A DNA stretch of 64,000 bases from Serripes groenlandicus (Eukaryota; Mollusca; Bivalvia; Cardiida; Cardiidae), in assembly GCA_031761405.1 (NCBI GenBank), contig JASEVX010000011.1, positions 64,004,767-64,068,766 on the forward strand, read 5' to 3'. The position numbers and the translations under genes were made by a program. Of this stretch, positions 25,964 through 38,944 are shown one piece after another. The notes under the pieces were generated by a model. That model worked only from the letters and a program-made list of their open reading frames with translations, did not search any database and had not been told where the DNA came from. Position 1 is the first letter of the stretch. Every line of letters begins with the position of its first letter.

Positions 25964-28654
25964 CGGTTTAACATAATATCGAACTAAAAAAGCGTGTGAG
26001 GCAGGTAACCAATTCAGTTTACTGTTTAGACAAGATACAGTATGAATTTCGCTTGAATAAAAATGTACATATATTCAATTAATATACTGGCCTTTGTCTT
26101 TTGTTTTTAATTTGTAAAACTCCCACATGTATATAGAGTGTAAAAGGGATGTTTTAAAAGTCATTACCTTAAATTAATGTACTTAGTAAGGACAACGAGA
26201 AATCAAGATGTGTGGTCACGCTGGCAGGTCTAAATATTCTCCTTGTTCGAAATTTCTAAGCATCCCTACAGGAAGCCGCCTCCTGGCGGCTTCCAATAAT
26301 TTTAGGTAATATATATTTGTTTCTATCTAAAGAATTAAAGTTGTTTCGGTCGTTAATAATATAACAAAATACAACAAAATAATATTTGGATTTTTCATAT
26401 GTATAAACTGACTCGTTTACTTCCCTGTCCACTGTTGTTCTATAACATAATACAATTATCACAAATATCATTTTTAACGGATTATTTTTTCTCAAAAAAT
26501 AGATGAGTTCTTGAGATTGGTACGAGATTTGACCTTTACAATTTGGCGTTTTGTTAAACTACACCTTTGCTGAAAATAGTCCTAGTATTTTTCCGATATT
26601 GAATCACTTTTATGTGTTATTTCAATAAAGTGAAGTCTTATTTATACTATCGAATCAACATGGAGAATCAATTCTCGAGAACATATCAAATTAACAGTAC
26701 ATGCATTTATTTCATTTGTCTGTAGGTACGTATGAATTCGAAGTTTTGGGCCAATTGACTTGTGACGTAGTAAACAGGTGCCCATTATGTAACACAAGGA
26801 AACCTGACCTTCGACCCCACGCTGTAGAGCAATGTATCTACAGAGCTCCAGATAAGGTGCGCGAATACGCGATCACGCATTGAAATGCAGAAAAAACGCA
26901 TTGAAAATATTTCCTGTTTGTCGTATCACGAATTTAAATCCGAAATAACGAATTTAAAGCATTTTCTGTGCGTCGTTTTAATCGTAAGACGAAATGAAAG
27001 TGATGCATTTTCCAGAGAAATCCCAATCGTTGAATATAATCGCAGTCGAATAAATTACCCTAACACCGTATGCCTTGGTATAATTTGACACTTCACCGGT
27101 ATGTGCAGTTCTCACGGAACACGAGTTCTCATGCTTCGGAATTGATACACAAATAATGTCTGCTCGCGGGCGAAACAGATCCGTCTGCACAATCAATTAA
27201 ACCTGGTTCGTTATCAAAACATATCAAAACAGAAGAACTGGAGAGTTCTGCAATAGCATAATATGTTTTGAATCAATGACGTGGTAACTAAACAACAGAC
27301 AATTAAAAGAAAACATCATTAAAAAGTTTCTCACAAAATAATCGATCTTTGGAAACGGGAGTTCCCGTGGTGGATTTTGACTGATGAAGTTATGTATTTT
27401 GTCTGTTCTTCTCAAGTTATACACAATGTGTCCCTCAAATAATAAAGTTTAACACAATTAAATGATTTACCAATATTTTATCAATATTTATTTAACATTT
27501 AAGCCATCGGAAGGGTCTGTTAGGTGTGTTCAAGTAAGAATAGAGTTGTTGAATATTAGGTTAAAATACATTAAACATTCCCTTTAGTAAAGAAAGCATT
27601 TTGTACAAACAATTGATTACATTATATAATGACGTTGCATATGGAATACACCCCAAAACCAATGACGTAGATATATCTATGTCCATGCCAAAACAAATCA
27701 CAACATTTCATACTACTAGGCGATCAAACCACAGGGACTTTGCTACTCTAAAAATAGATATGACCCTATCTATCTATGCATAAATGTTAATTTATAATCA
27801 TGAAAAAGACTGGATTGTCAAAAAAAATCCTAATTTATAAAGCAAGTTTAAAACTAAAAAAAACATGATCAAATGCAATTATTAATTACATTTTCAAAAT
27901 AATTCGTTACCAGTACTTGCAGTACTTTGATTTGTATCGTATTTGAGATAACGGTATAAAAATGTCATTCTCAATATGCAGTTTTGAGAGTTTCGAAATA
28001 TATACCTGTCATGCAAAGCTTTCTGGGTATTCTATCCGTGATTATGTTGTTGTCGTTTGCGGAAGGTTTTTACTTAAATGACAATGTGTGTTTGCACAGC
28101 TGCGCAGTTATGTGTGATTAAAGGAAGCGCCATTACTATCTCATCTTATATTAACATCGATTTGAAGCGAATAACATAAACTACGTCATGATATATAGTT
28201 CACAATTCTTCCTTGAATATTTGTAAAGCAAAACTCGATTTAGGAAACGAACTCGCTGACTAATAATACAGTTGATGCAATTACCCCGTTTCTAATTTAC
28301 TTAAAAAATGAATCATTACCCGACTTTAAACTGTCTACAATTTACAGAGACCCTTGCAATGACATCGAATACTCACTACATAATGCAGTCAACGATGTGA
28401 TAGCAGTTAACGATGTGATAGCAGTCCACAGGATATGTACGTAGACAATAATACTGGGCTATTTACCCGAACTATGCAGGGAAATATTGTCAATAAACAC
28501 CTTAAAGCCGATTGTCTTGGAAAAAAAGGGGAGTTCTGGTGCATTTTGATGAATATGCATCAGACGACTTTTGAAATCATTGTAACAAACGGAGAAATTC
28601 CTCAACAATATTCAACAATTTCAACTATCCCTTATAGATATTTGCAATCTGTTT
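25964..28654. other. Intergenic DNA
   Basis: No gene, RNA or known repeat recognised. The only sharp structure is a perfect 10-bp hairpin at 26271-26294 (GGAAGCCGCC-TCCT-GGCGGCTTCC). Short frames such as 26701-26883 have no recognisable family. Confidence 0.5.
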
Positions 28655-28800
28655 GCGGGCTGTCAATGCAGAGGTTGTGAGTTCGAACCTCAGCTCGGCC
28701 TTGATTCTTTCCAACGTTTGACAAAAGTCAATACGACAACGTGATATGACTGACAAAATGATGATAACGGCGTAAAACCCAATTCGATCAAAACTAGTAG
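28655..28800 (+). mobile_element. tRNA-derived SINE fragment
   Basis: TGCAGAGGTTGTGAGTTCGA and ACCTCAGCTCGGCC resemble a tRNA B box and T arm, followed by the non-tRNA body CAACGTTTGACAAAAGTCAA. The reverse complement of that body lies at about 40735-40765. The A-box half is degraded. Confidence 0.65.
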
Positions 28801-28897
28801 TGCGTCTGATTTGTGAACACGGATCACGATATTTATTGCTCCGTATACAGCTGTATCTGATCATCCACAATCATTTACATAGAGAGCTAGTGTTTGA

Positions 28898-29205
28898 GAA
28901 AATGTACACATGGGCATCTCTTGACAGTGTATATTCAGATGAAAATGTACACATGGGCATCTCTGGACAGTGTAGATTCAAATGAAAATGTACACATGGG
29001 CTTCTCTGGACAGTGTAGATTCAGATGAATATGTACACATGGGCATCTCTGGACTGTGTAGATTCAGATGAAAATGTACACATAGGCATCTATGGACAGT
29101 GTAGATTCAGATGAAAATATACACATGGGCATATCTGGACAGTGTAGATTCAGATGAAAATGTACACATTGGCATCTATGGACAGTCTAGATTTAGATCA
29201 TAGTG
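28898..29205 (+). repeat. 43-bp minisatellite, ~7 copies
   Basis: Unit GAAAATGTACACATGGGCAT followed by CTCTGGACAGTGTAGATTCAGAT, 43 bp, about seven copies with a few substitutions. Non-coding. Confidence 0.93.
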
Positions 29206-30830
29206 TCCATATGCTCAATCTTATCAGAATCTATAAAACTTGATACAATCTTCTTACAAGATTGTGTAAGTAAAATGTGACTGTGCAGATGCCAACGCGT
29301 ACCCTTTCCCATGCACAGGCTCTCTTATAGAAATCTAAATAATATTTCCACCGAGTTTAACAGTTCATTTAGACAATTAATAAATATATTCTTTTTTCCC
29401 GTCTATCCGTTTAATAGACGACATACATCAAAGCAGGGACACTATATTACAGGGATATGAAACGCGTGCGGTTCCATCAGTCTTATCAGTAATATGTACG
29501 CCTCGCTTCGTACAGGTGTCGGCCATTTTGTTTTACCCATTCCGGTAGATAACGGCCTTACTTGCGTAAGATAACGGTTACTTGCGCGTAAATACGACTG
29601 TTTTCGTTTATTCTCTGTCGCTTTCAGGTACCAGAGACACACAATATAGACTCCTTGCATAATTATTTCAGCTATATCAGCCATGATTCTCCGACATAAA
29701 TCATCGAAATTCTTTAAAAAGTACCAAGCAAAGTAAATAACCATTTGCCGTTTTAAGGATTTATGACACTGTGTGAACCTCCCTGATCTTAGAGAACACC
29801 GAAAGAGAGATCTTTACTAATTGGTAAAAAAAAAGCGTCCAAACATGATCTTATATTATCATATTTAAAGATAAATTTTAAAGGTCTGCCAATGTATTCT
29901 CCTTCACTTTTGTTTTCTTAAATCATTTTTAATGCAAACTGGTGATAATTAGATAAAATTTCTCGAGCGCATCATAAAAGACAACGCCGAAAAGATTGAG
30001 TATTTTGCTTTCGTCAGTTCCCAAGTTATGTATGTGACAAACAATGTATGATTATGCGCTAGTAAAAATACTAATTGCTAATTACCCAGGTATAATTGCA
30101 GAACCGATTATTATTAAGTTCGAGCACGGTATGTTTGCAGAACCGATGATTATTAAGTTCGAGCACGGTATGTTACATATATATGACAGCTCTTTAGGGT
30201 AATTATAACTACACTTTTTATTTACTTCAATATTTTGAGAGGTGTTGATCGTTTTTTATGTTTCACACTTGTTTGAGCCGTCAAACAGTAACAATTGTCT
30301 CCATCTATATATATGTATATAGAATGTGATATATACTTGTTCAATGTTCATTTGTATATACTTGTTCAATTTGAAATACGTGCTGTTGATCGTAAATAGC
30401 ATATGGAAAGGAGGATTTTGTTACCTGGGATTTGAATATTGATGAAATATGCGGTGAATACATGAATGCATCCTTTTCAAGCATAAGAGGACACATGATA
30501 TCTAAACATGGAATTTTATTTTAAGATTTATTTTTAACTACTTATCCAATTCAACTGTGACATATAAATAATAATAAACTTCTTTTGATAAACAAAAAAT
30601 AGAAAAAAGAAATTGCTTGACAGTCAAGATTCATGAGCATTTGTTTTTTGCTTTTATGAACATTTTTTGCCTTTTATTTTAATCATAATTACATTTACAA
30701 TCTTATAAATATATATATTTGCAAAATGTATTGCCAAGGATGATTACGAATTTGTCTGCTGCACAATTTAAGAATGTTGAGAAGGGTTATATAAGAAGAC
30801 TTTAATTGCCAATTAGCTTAAGTTCCTACA
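29206..30830. other. Intergenic DNA
   Basis: No gene recognised. A 39-bp tandem duplication (TTGCAGAACCGATTATTATT, then AAGTTCGAGCACGGTATGT) lies at about 30098-30175. Confidence 0.55.
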
Positions 30831-32065
30831 TGTATGCATCTTAATGCACAAAAGACTAAAATCATGATATTCGAGAATGGGCGGCACACTAACTACATTT
30901 TTTCCTTGTATAACTCGCCAGTAGAATGTGTGAGTTCATTTAAATATCTTGGTGTACAACTTTTTAAAAACGGGAATTGGAATCGTACACAACGTCGTAT
31001 AGCTCAGCATGCAGCATTTTCATTACATAATTTGTTCATGGTCAATAACCAAATAGATTTACCTATTTCACAAAGGTTAAAACTATTTGATTCCCTGGTA
31101 TCACCAGTTCTAAACTACGCGGCCGAAATTTGGGGTCATCACCCCGCACCCGATGTCGAATCCATACACTCAAAGTTTTGTAGAAAACTTCTGTGTGTAC
31201 GTCGCTCTTCCAATCTAGACAGTCTATACGGAGAATTGGGAAGAATCCCTATGTCCATACATAGACAATTTATAACTATCAAATATTGGATAAACATACT
31301 CAATCAAAATGAAAATTCAATTTTATTCAAAAGCTACATGGTTATGAAATTAGGTTTAGAAAACGATTTGTATTGCACAAAAAATAATTGGGCATTTAAC
31401 ATTAAACAAATTCTCGATGAATGTGGTCTTGCTTGTATCTGGCATAACCAGTTTAATGTAACAGTTAATTATGAAATGATCAAACAGCGAATTTTAGATA
31501 TTTACTATCAACATTGGTACTCATGTATCAATAACTCGAATCGTTTAGAAACGTATTGCTTATTTAAACACGACTTCAAATTCGAAAGTTACCTAGACAA
31601 CATTAAGACTCTTATTTTAGAAAAGCATTCACCCAATTTAGAATATCCTCTCATGAATTAGCAATAGAACGAGGTCGTCACCTACATTTACCGCGAAATA
31701 ATAGAATTTGTCCAAATTGCTCAAATAACCAAATTGAAAATGAATATCATTTCCTACTAATTTGTTCAAAATATTCGGATCTTAGAACTAAATATATTAA
31801 ACGATATTACTATACTTGGCCATCGTTACAAAAATTCACAAACTTACTCTCCAATAAGTCTATTAGTATTGCTAAAAATATGTCAAAATTTATTTACTAT
31901 GCTAATTTGAAAAGAGTCCAGTTTTTCCCATAATGTTCTACGTTGTTGAATATTTGTATGTTCTTCTGTAAAAAAGATCCATGTCTTTATTTGTATTTTA
32001 TGCTATAAGCATATTGTTTGTTTAACGCAATAAAATATTGTATTGTATATTGTATTGTATTGTAT
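30831..32065 (+). pseudogene. 5'-truncated LINE 3' end
   Basis: The frame at 30834-31661 starts in the RT thumb region (LNAQKTKIMIF, FKYLGVQLFKNGNW, SLVSPVLNYAAEIWGHHP). After a frameshift near 31661 it continues in another frame with HELAIERGRHLHLPR and the CPNCSNNQIENEYHFLLIC knuckle to a stop at about 31932. A 3' UTR with AATAAA and a TATTG/TTGTA tail (32029-32065) closes it. Typical truncated LINE copy, same broad type as 21693-22545. Confidence 0.85.
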
Positions 32066-33884
32066 GCACAATAAAGGGGTTATAAAACCAATTAATTAGT
32101 GTGTAACCAACACACATGTGACAAGGCCGGAAATGATTGCATAATGTTACATAACATAAGTCACCCTGAGATAATCCCATGTTTTCAATAACCAACTAAC
32201 TTTAAGATACAAACAGTTTGTATGACACTTTTGATTATCTGCTTCTCATATTTTGACCAAGTTACCATCATCTGGCATTATATATTTACTTTTATCAGGG
32301 ATTATTATACTGCTCAAAGTATGCAGTTGCTACATATACTTCGATTAATAGTAAATTCACTACTGCAGAGAGGATATATTTATTCCATAGAAGTCTATTA
32401 ATTTCATTCTAACTTTCTGGAGCTAGGAACACACACACAAACACTTCTTTGACATAAATTGAACTTATACAAAATCATTCAATAACTGTTTGGCCTTCTG
32501 CAACGATGTGTAGTCTTCTCATTCATTATGAATAAAGCTAAATTATGGCTTCAATGCGGGCTTTTTGGGGTTAGCTACACTCGCCATGCTGAATTAACTA
32601 TTTGGCGAGCATTACTCATGGCTTCATCTGTTCCTAGGCATCCTGCAAATTCATCCCATTCTGCTTTTATACAATATTATGGCCGTTCTGAAATAAAATA
32701 AATGAACATTGAATAAGACTTGATATTTCATGTCAAAGAGGTTTGTTAAAATAAGAATAATCACGATTGATCATTTAAGATTTAAAATATTACATATTAC
32801 AAAACATTTAAATGAGTTTATTACGGAAATACAGCCCACAGCACGATCTTACGTATAACCTTTTTACTTAATTTTGACCCTATTGACCAAAATTTTGTTA
32901 AATTTCATCGCATTTTTTGTCCATCAATATTAGATTTTTCATTGCATACAACAGGTTTGTTAAAATAACTTTAACCAAGATTGATCATTTAACATTTGTA
33001 ATATAGTGTCCCTGATCAAAGTAAATATTTCCCATAAACAACTGATTTTCAGTCAATGACTTTTATGCAGAACTATGAAAGATATGTAAAAGGGAAGTAC
33101 ATGTACAATTATTGAATGGAACTTATAATATGGGGAAAGAGCAATGCTCAAGACAAAACCAGCAAGTTGTCTTGTGCAAATACATGTACGTGTACGACAA
33201 AATGTATCGGCATGGTATTTCAATATTTTGAGGGAAGTTTCATTCGACACGATTCATTTCCTATTCGGTGTACTAAAGTTAACTGGGGCGATGAGGAGAG
33301 AGAGGGTGTCATTCGACAAGATTAATTTCCTATTCTTTGTACTGAAGGTGATTATGTCGGGGAAGAGAAGGGGTGCTTTGTTCGCTTTATCCATATTTTC
33401 GAATCGGCATGTTTCAATAGTAAGTTTATTAGCCTGTAAATTTATATTGGACTAATTTTAATTATCAGCTTTTCATTCTTTAAATTCATTAAATTACTTT
33501 CAAATTCAAAACATCTTTTTCAGTAAGACTCGAACCTAGAGCAATTATAACTTATAACTGTGCTATTCTTGAATAAATGTGTACCTAGTACGTCTTTGAG
33601 TGGTTTTAAGGCAAATACTGGATGCATTATCAGAATTAAATATGAAAACCTATAGTCATCAAGCCTGTTTTTCACTTTATTCAACCAGAAATAAAAACAA
33701 TCGTCCCAAGATGCATGCGTTTTGAACGATGAGACATCTTGTTTGCATCAGCTTGAGTAAGCTTAACCGTTTCACACAATTTACAAATCTGCAGTCAACA
33801 TGTATTGTTAAATATGGAGCGTCTTTATCTATAGTAGAATAACATTTGAAAGTATTTGAAAACATTAAAGCAAAAGGAAAACTA
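32066..33884. other. Intergenic DNA
   Basis: A/T-rich; nothing recognisable on either strand. The short frames around 33116-33455 are unrelated to any family I know. Confidence 0.5.
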
Positions 33885-34010
33885 GAAATAAATACTTTGT
33901 ATAGTAGGTCTTCCAAAGGGAAGAAAGTCAGTAAAACACTTTATATCATCAATACTATTTAATTATCGAAAGTTTGATCAGTTGGTCTTTATCAAGGTTA
34001 AAAAATACAA
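33885..34010. mobile_element. Foldback repeat related to 45890-46105
   Basis: GTAGGTCTTCCAAAGGGAAG, then AGTAAAACACTTTATAT and GGTCTTTATCAAGGTTAAAA, match 45894-45995. One arm of a dispersed MITE-like element. Confidence 0.65.
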
Positions 34011-34414
34011 CGGAAATCTATGTGCATAATAGCTTATCCAGTCACATATATTGTTTTAACCACAAAATCAACGAAGCTGTACGTTTGTGACAAATTATTC
34101 CTGCCACTTATAAACAGCACGACGCTATTGAACACATAAATCAGATGCAGACAACATCAAGGCAAAAGTATAACACATCTGTTTCGATTTATTGAATAGA
34201 TTTCAAACATTGTTGAAAAAAATAAATTGGTATCAACAATCTCTGCTTTTGCCACAATGTTTTCAAAATGTGACTGTTGAAGAGGCGTCAGAAAGCGTCT
34301 GTATGTTGGAAAGGGGTACCTGACTTCATGCAGTATCCCCCAGAGGTTACTGGTGACAATTCCATCATAACCTATTACAATGGTTCATAGTTGTATAGTT
34401 TGCTATACATTTGA

Positions 34415-34668
34415 GCCGTCCCGCGAGAAAAACCAACATCATGGCCTATGCGTAATGTATCGACCAAGATCAGCCTGCGCAATCCGCGCAGGCTAATCCG
34501 GGCCGACATATTCCGTCAAAGGGGGATAGAGGTATAGAGTAATGATTCATGAAACAGAAAATGCACAGGAGGCGAAAAGTGTCTTTCCGAGTTAGCCTGC
34601 GCGGCATGCTTAGGCTGATCTGGGTCGATAGTCCAAAATGTAGATTTTCTCGTAGGACGGCTCATTTG
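34415..34668. mobile_element. GAGCCGTCC-family foldback element
   Basis: Ends GAGCCGTCCCGCGAGAAAAA and ATTTTCTCGTAGGACGGCTC, about 254 bp, with interior ATCAGCCTGCGCAATCCGCG and CAGGAGGCGAAAAGTGTC. It is in the opposite internal orientation to the copy at 47856. Confidence 0.82.
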
Positions 34669-34944
34669 TTTCCAAACAGACTAAAACTGCACCGATGACT
34701 TTGAAAATAACAATCCAAGAATAATGAAAGTATCCATAAATGAATGTCTAACTTTTAAAAAAGGTGAATAAATTGTGACAAAATGTGAATGTGATCTGTA
34801 TAGATCTTTCGTTTAGCCACAGTGTTTTAAAACATCTTCTCCTTCAAATCAGTATAATCATTCATTTAGGAAGTACGGATTAACGAAAACCTTTAGAAAC
34901 GTTTGTTAAAATTTATGATATTAAAATAAACATCTTCAAACAGG

Positions 34945-34952
34945 GTTGTAAA
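34945..34952. other. Left 8-bp target duplication GTTGTAAA
   Basis: GTTGTAAA immediately before CACAGGGGCATG; the same eight bases follow CCCCTGTG at 44048-44055. Confidence 0.88.
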
Positions 34953-35452
34953 CACAGGGGCATGAAACATACTGTTTTTTGAAAAAAAAAATCACACTGA
35001 TATAATAATAGGAGAAAGGGACACAACAGATGCAGGACAAACAATGTAAACAAGTGGAATAAAGTCGTTTTACTACGTGAAAACACCTCGCACCTGTACA
35101 ATAAATGGATGAAAATGTTCATAAGTTATTATTCTTTAAATAAAATACAACGTTACTACCTTTCAATGTCCATGCAATTATTTTAACAGTCCAATATCAC
35201 GTCCTATGGGCCCATGTAAGTTAAGTCGTCCCCTGAATATTGATGCATAATACTTTCAATCGACTTTATTGCACGTTCCGAGTGAAAATCGCACTAATCG
35301 TAGTCCAGCCCCATTAGCACAATCATTTTTACGTCTGTTATGCACAATCCCAATAAAGTTGGGTCTAAATTATCACAGTTATAGCAAATTTTATCGTCTA
35401 AAATATTGACCTAATAAAAAAAACTGCCATTTTGTTGAAAAATAATCCGCAG
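34953..35452 (+). repeat. Left long terminal inverted repeat of the 9.1-kb element
   Basis: Begins CACAGGGGCATGAAACATAC and runs to AAAATAATCCGCAG. It matches the reverse complement of 43877-44047 and then 42858-43190 with scattered substitutions. Confidence 0.85.
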
Positions 35453-35631
35453 AACATCGTTGCTGAAAGGCTCCATCTGATTGGTCAATAATAGTAGCTG
35501 GGAAATAAACAAGTTTTTAAATACATAATTGTTTGTATGTATTATGCCAATTATAATCTCTTCATGCAACATACAGTTAATGCCAACGTTCCGGAATGTT
35601 TGGCAATTTTAATTTTTACATTATTTTAAAT

Positions 35632-35887
35632 AGTCGGCGCATTTGGGCGCTCTCGGAATTTTACGCGTAAGTCTAGAAAAACCACATGGGTATGAAACAT
35701 ACTGTTTTATGATAAAAAGATAATTCACACAAATCGTCGGCGCATACGGGCGCTCTCGGAATTTTACGCGTATGTTTTGAAGAACTGCAGGAGCATGAAA
35801 CATACCGGTTTTTGATAACAAAATATTTCACTCCTATATATAGTGTGAAATTTTGTTATCAAAAAAAGTATGTTTCATGCCCCTGTG
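35632..35887. mobile_element. Nested miniature element and local duplication
   Basis: A ~96-bp unit (TCGGCGCATTTGGGCGCTCT, then CGGAATTTTACGCGTA) is duplicated at 35633 and 35729. At 35787-35887 lies a near-perfect 101-bp palindrome whose ends (GAGCATGAAACATAC / GTATGTTTCATGCCCCTGTG) are those of the 9.1-kb element. I read it as a derivative inserted in its own relative. Confidence 0.7.
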
Positions 35888-36497
35888 AGCAGACAACGTT
35901 TTAAGCGCTAACATTTGACAACTTCGAAAAATAAGACAGACAACTGTTTTTACCTTCATCAAAGTGTAGATGCAATGGCAGCTATAACTTGGTAAGATAA
36001 ATGACATATATATTGTAGGTAACTGGAAGTGAACTTACAGCCAGGCTATCGATTTAATTTGGGATGGTGGGTGGTAGTGCCATGGGGGGGAGTTGGGTTA
36101 TTGAAAAATATGGCTGTGTTTACAGCACAAAATTTACTCTAGTACAGACACAGCTGTGCATCTGGTAAAGTATTAAGGCATGGCAGGAACTATTTATTTA
36201 TTGGGGTTTTACGCCGCTTTCAACATTATTTTAGTTATATCACGGCGACAGTTCACTTATTCATGATCCCTGGGTAAACACACCAGTACTAGGCTAGAAA
36301 ATGTGCATTGCCCAAAGCAGGAACTAGACAATACAATTTCAAATGCATTTTATGTTTCAGAAAATTAAAAAATTACCTTGATTTTCAAATTCCTTTTTTT
36401 CGTTTCTATAGAAGTGCCAAAATAAACAAACACATGAATTTCATTTGATACAGTTTAGTTTAAATCACTGCAGGTATCTATCGTCAATAATGTCAAT
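35888..36497. other. Non-coding stretch with a SINE tail
   Basis: At about 36198-36290 the sequence GGGGTTTTACGCCGCTTTCA, then TATCACGGCGACAGTTCA, matches the 3' body of a dispersed tRNA-derived SINE also seen at 45110-45190. Nothing else recognised. Confidence 0.55.
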
Positions 36498-37965
36498 TTA
36501 TGAGAAAAAATTACTACTTTTACGAGAGACTTTTTTCCATTTTTTAACATTCCTGAGACCTATGCATTTCCTGTGATACCACTTGTTGCAATAATCACAT
36601 GAGATCCAGTCATCATTATGATGACTTTGTTCACATTTAGAACAAGCAACATCATCTTGACTATGTTCATTTTCTTCACTGAAACATGTTTGTGTTGGTG
36701 TTGCAGGTATCGAGCAAGCAGATTGGTCCACAGTTTCAACAGTTGGTGATGTCATTTCGACATTGTCCAGTGAATCATAATCCTGAAACAAACCATCTAA
36801 AACACTTTCTTCAAATTGTGAAGACTCATCATCTATGTCTCTAGTTGATGGATCTACACTTGTCACATCTGTTTCAGTATTTGGATTCAGAGCTTTAGGA
36901 TTAAGCATATGGTCTTCATTGATTATACATTGTTTTAACTGATCAATGATACAGTTTTTCTTTCCTTTGGCGGAACAGTTATAAGCTTTACACAAGAGAA
37001 GCAAATGATTCTTTGTAAACTTTTGTAATACAGTTTTTTCAGTACTCAGTGCAGCTTTTAGCATACAGTGGGACGCAATCTTATTAAGTGACTGGTCTTC
37101 TTGTATGTACTGAAAATTCAGTACTCCTAGGTTCCTACTATTTTTTTCTGCAACCTGGATCTGTTTTCTGTGTTCCATTTTTTTAGTGAGGGACAATGAA
37201 GTCATAGTGACTGCTGTAAATTGTTTTGTCAGTACGGACACAATTTTGTGTAGAATTTCATCGAACAAGACCTCTATAACAATGACCTTTAACGTAAGAT
37301 TGTCCAAAAGTGATGAAATGATACATATATCATTTTCTATTTCTGGTATGCCAGAAGTCTTGAATTCACACAGTTCTAAAAACGGACGAAACAAGTCTGT
37401 ATTCTTTGAAATTATGTATATATTCATATAAAAAACTTACATATTTAGAAAAATTGTACCCAGTTAACATGGTTAAGCATCCGTTAACAGCTTGCAGAAA
37501 AAAGTTGTATCCCAAATCACTTATATTAGTAAGTGACCTATTCACATTTTGTTTCCTTGAAATTTCTAGCAAACTTCCAGAGTCCTCGGAAAAGGCATTA
37601 AAACTATGTTCTGATTGCTTTATGCAGTCCAAAATTTCTAGACGCATTTTGGAACGCTCATACAAATCAATGGCAGCCAAAGATGTGTTATGCACATTAT
37701 TAGTAATGTTGTTAACGGATGAGTGTCTGAGTTTGGCAATAACATAACCGCCTATGTAACGGACTTTTCCTCGTGATGTATCACTCATATGTACATGAAC
37801 AGCTCTTTTGTGCATAGCTGTGCATTGATACTCAAGTTTTTCAGTTTTGCTCTTCAGCAGCACTTTTCTTAAAGAAAGCATAATATTGAAACACACAGAA
37901 AATTCTGCATTAACATTCTCCTCGCTCGGATCAAAAAGTCTTAAACATGCAGTTTTGTTAGCTCT
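36498..37965 (-). CDS. Transposon-encoded protein with GGYVIAKLR block and PHD finger
   Basis: Two overlapping minus-strand frames (37366-37896, extended upstream to an acceptor-like AG near 37963; and 36498-37427). The first holds KVRYIGGYVIAKLRHS, a block I associate with C-terminal parts of P/THAP-type transposon proteins of invertebrates. The second ends in a PHD-type zinc finger (CSKCEQSHHNDDWISCDYCN, then KWYHRKCIGL), preceded by a Ser/Thr/Asp-rich linker. Joining the frames would need a short intron or a frameshift near 37410-37440, and I cannot decide which. It may be the C-terminal half of the transposase in inverted orientation, or a separate gene. PHD fingers bind histone H3 tails, which could bias target choice. 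Confidence 0.55.
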
Positions 37966-37984
37966 CAGGTAAATGCTTGTGATC

Positions 37985-38944
37985 TGTATGCAGTTGTATG
38001 GGAAGCTGTAGACAAACTACAACACTTCGACTTTGATTGCAAGTATGTATGCATGGATGGAGCATCAAGCAACAGATCATTTATTCATTTGCACTTCCCA
38101 AATAATGATGCTCAAACTCAAAGTTTCACGACGTTTTCTCCCGTTAATCCCTTCAATCAAGTTGTATTGCTCATGGATCCTTCTCACTGTTTCAAAAAGA
38201 TTAGGAACAACATCATCAAAAGTGGAATAAAAAAGGATGCACTAGACTCCTGAGACTTTCATCTGGAGAAGAGATTCACTGGGATATGTGGGTAAATGCA
38301 TATAAATGGGATCGCACAAATGTAATTCAAATACATAAATCACTAACCAATGAACACATATTTCCAAGCAACAGTAGTAAAATGAGGAACAAACTGGCTG
38401 AAGATGCATTGGATGAGGAGATGCTCAATTTAATGTGTTCTTATAAATAAAGTTTAGGGGCTACAGGAAACTTGTCTCAGTGTTTCGTGATAGAAGGCCC
38501 ATTAATACGCAGGAGGACACAAGACTATCCACAATAAGGGAGGTACAGAAATGGTTTATCAACTGGACACAGAGTATTCAAGCATTAAAAGATACATCAA
38601 AGGGTGAAAAAATGAAAGCACTGATGTCTAGAGAATGTCAAGAAGATATACAATCATGTCTACTGGGCTTCGAAAAACTTAGTCTAAATATTTTAAGTCA
38701 GTATAAAGGCTGGAGTTTAACACCTGCCATGATCAATTCAGATCAAATAGAAAATCAATTCTGCCAGCATCGTGGGAAACTAAATGGTGCCAACACAAAT
38801 CCAACAGCTCTACAGTATAGAAGAAATGTAAATAGTGTAATTTTGGGCGAAAGTGCCATATCAAAGAAAGGAAACTCCTTTAGAAAAGGTGAAACTTGTC
38901 AAAGTTATTTATTGACAAAATCAAAAGTCACACCAAAGAAATGA
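37985..38944 (+). pseudogene. P-element/THAP9-like transposase, RNase H part, frameshifted
   Basis: Consecutive frames carry family blocks in order. DLYAVVWEAVDKL and KYVCMDGASSNRSFIHLHF come first, then NPFNQVVLLMDPSHCFKKIR (to 38253). After a frameshift follow RLLRLSSGEEIHWDMWVNAY to a stop at about 38448, then a third frame (38480-38944) with NSDQIENQFCQHRGKLNGA and NTNPTALQYRRNVNSVIL. The DGASSNR, MDPSHxxKKIRN and NPTALQ(Y/F)R motifs are those of P-element and THAP9 transposases. Frameshifts and the internal stop argue for a decayed copy, although some breaks could be introns. No THAP DNA-binding domain was found. Confidence 0.75.
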
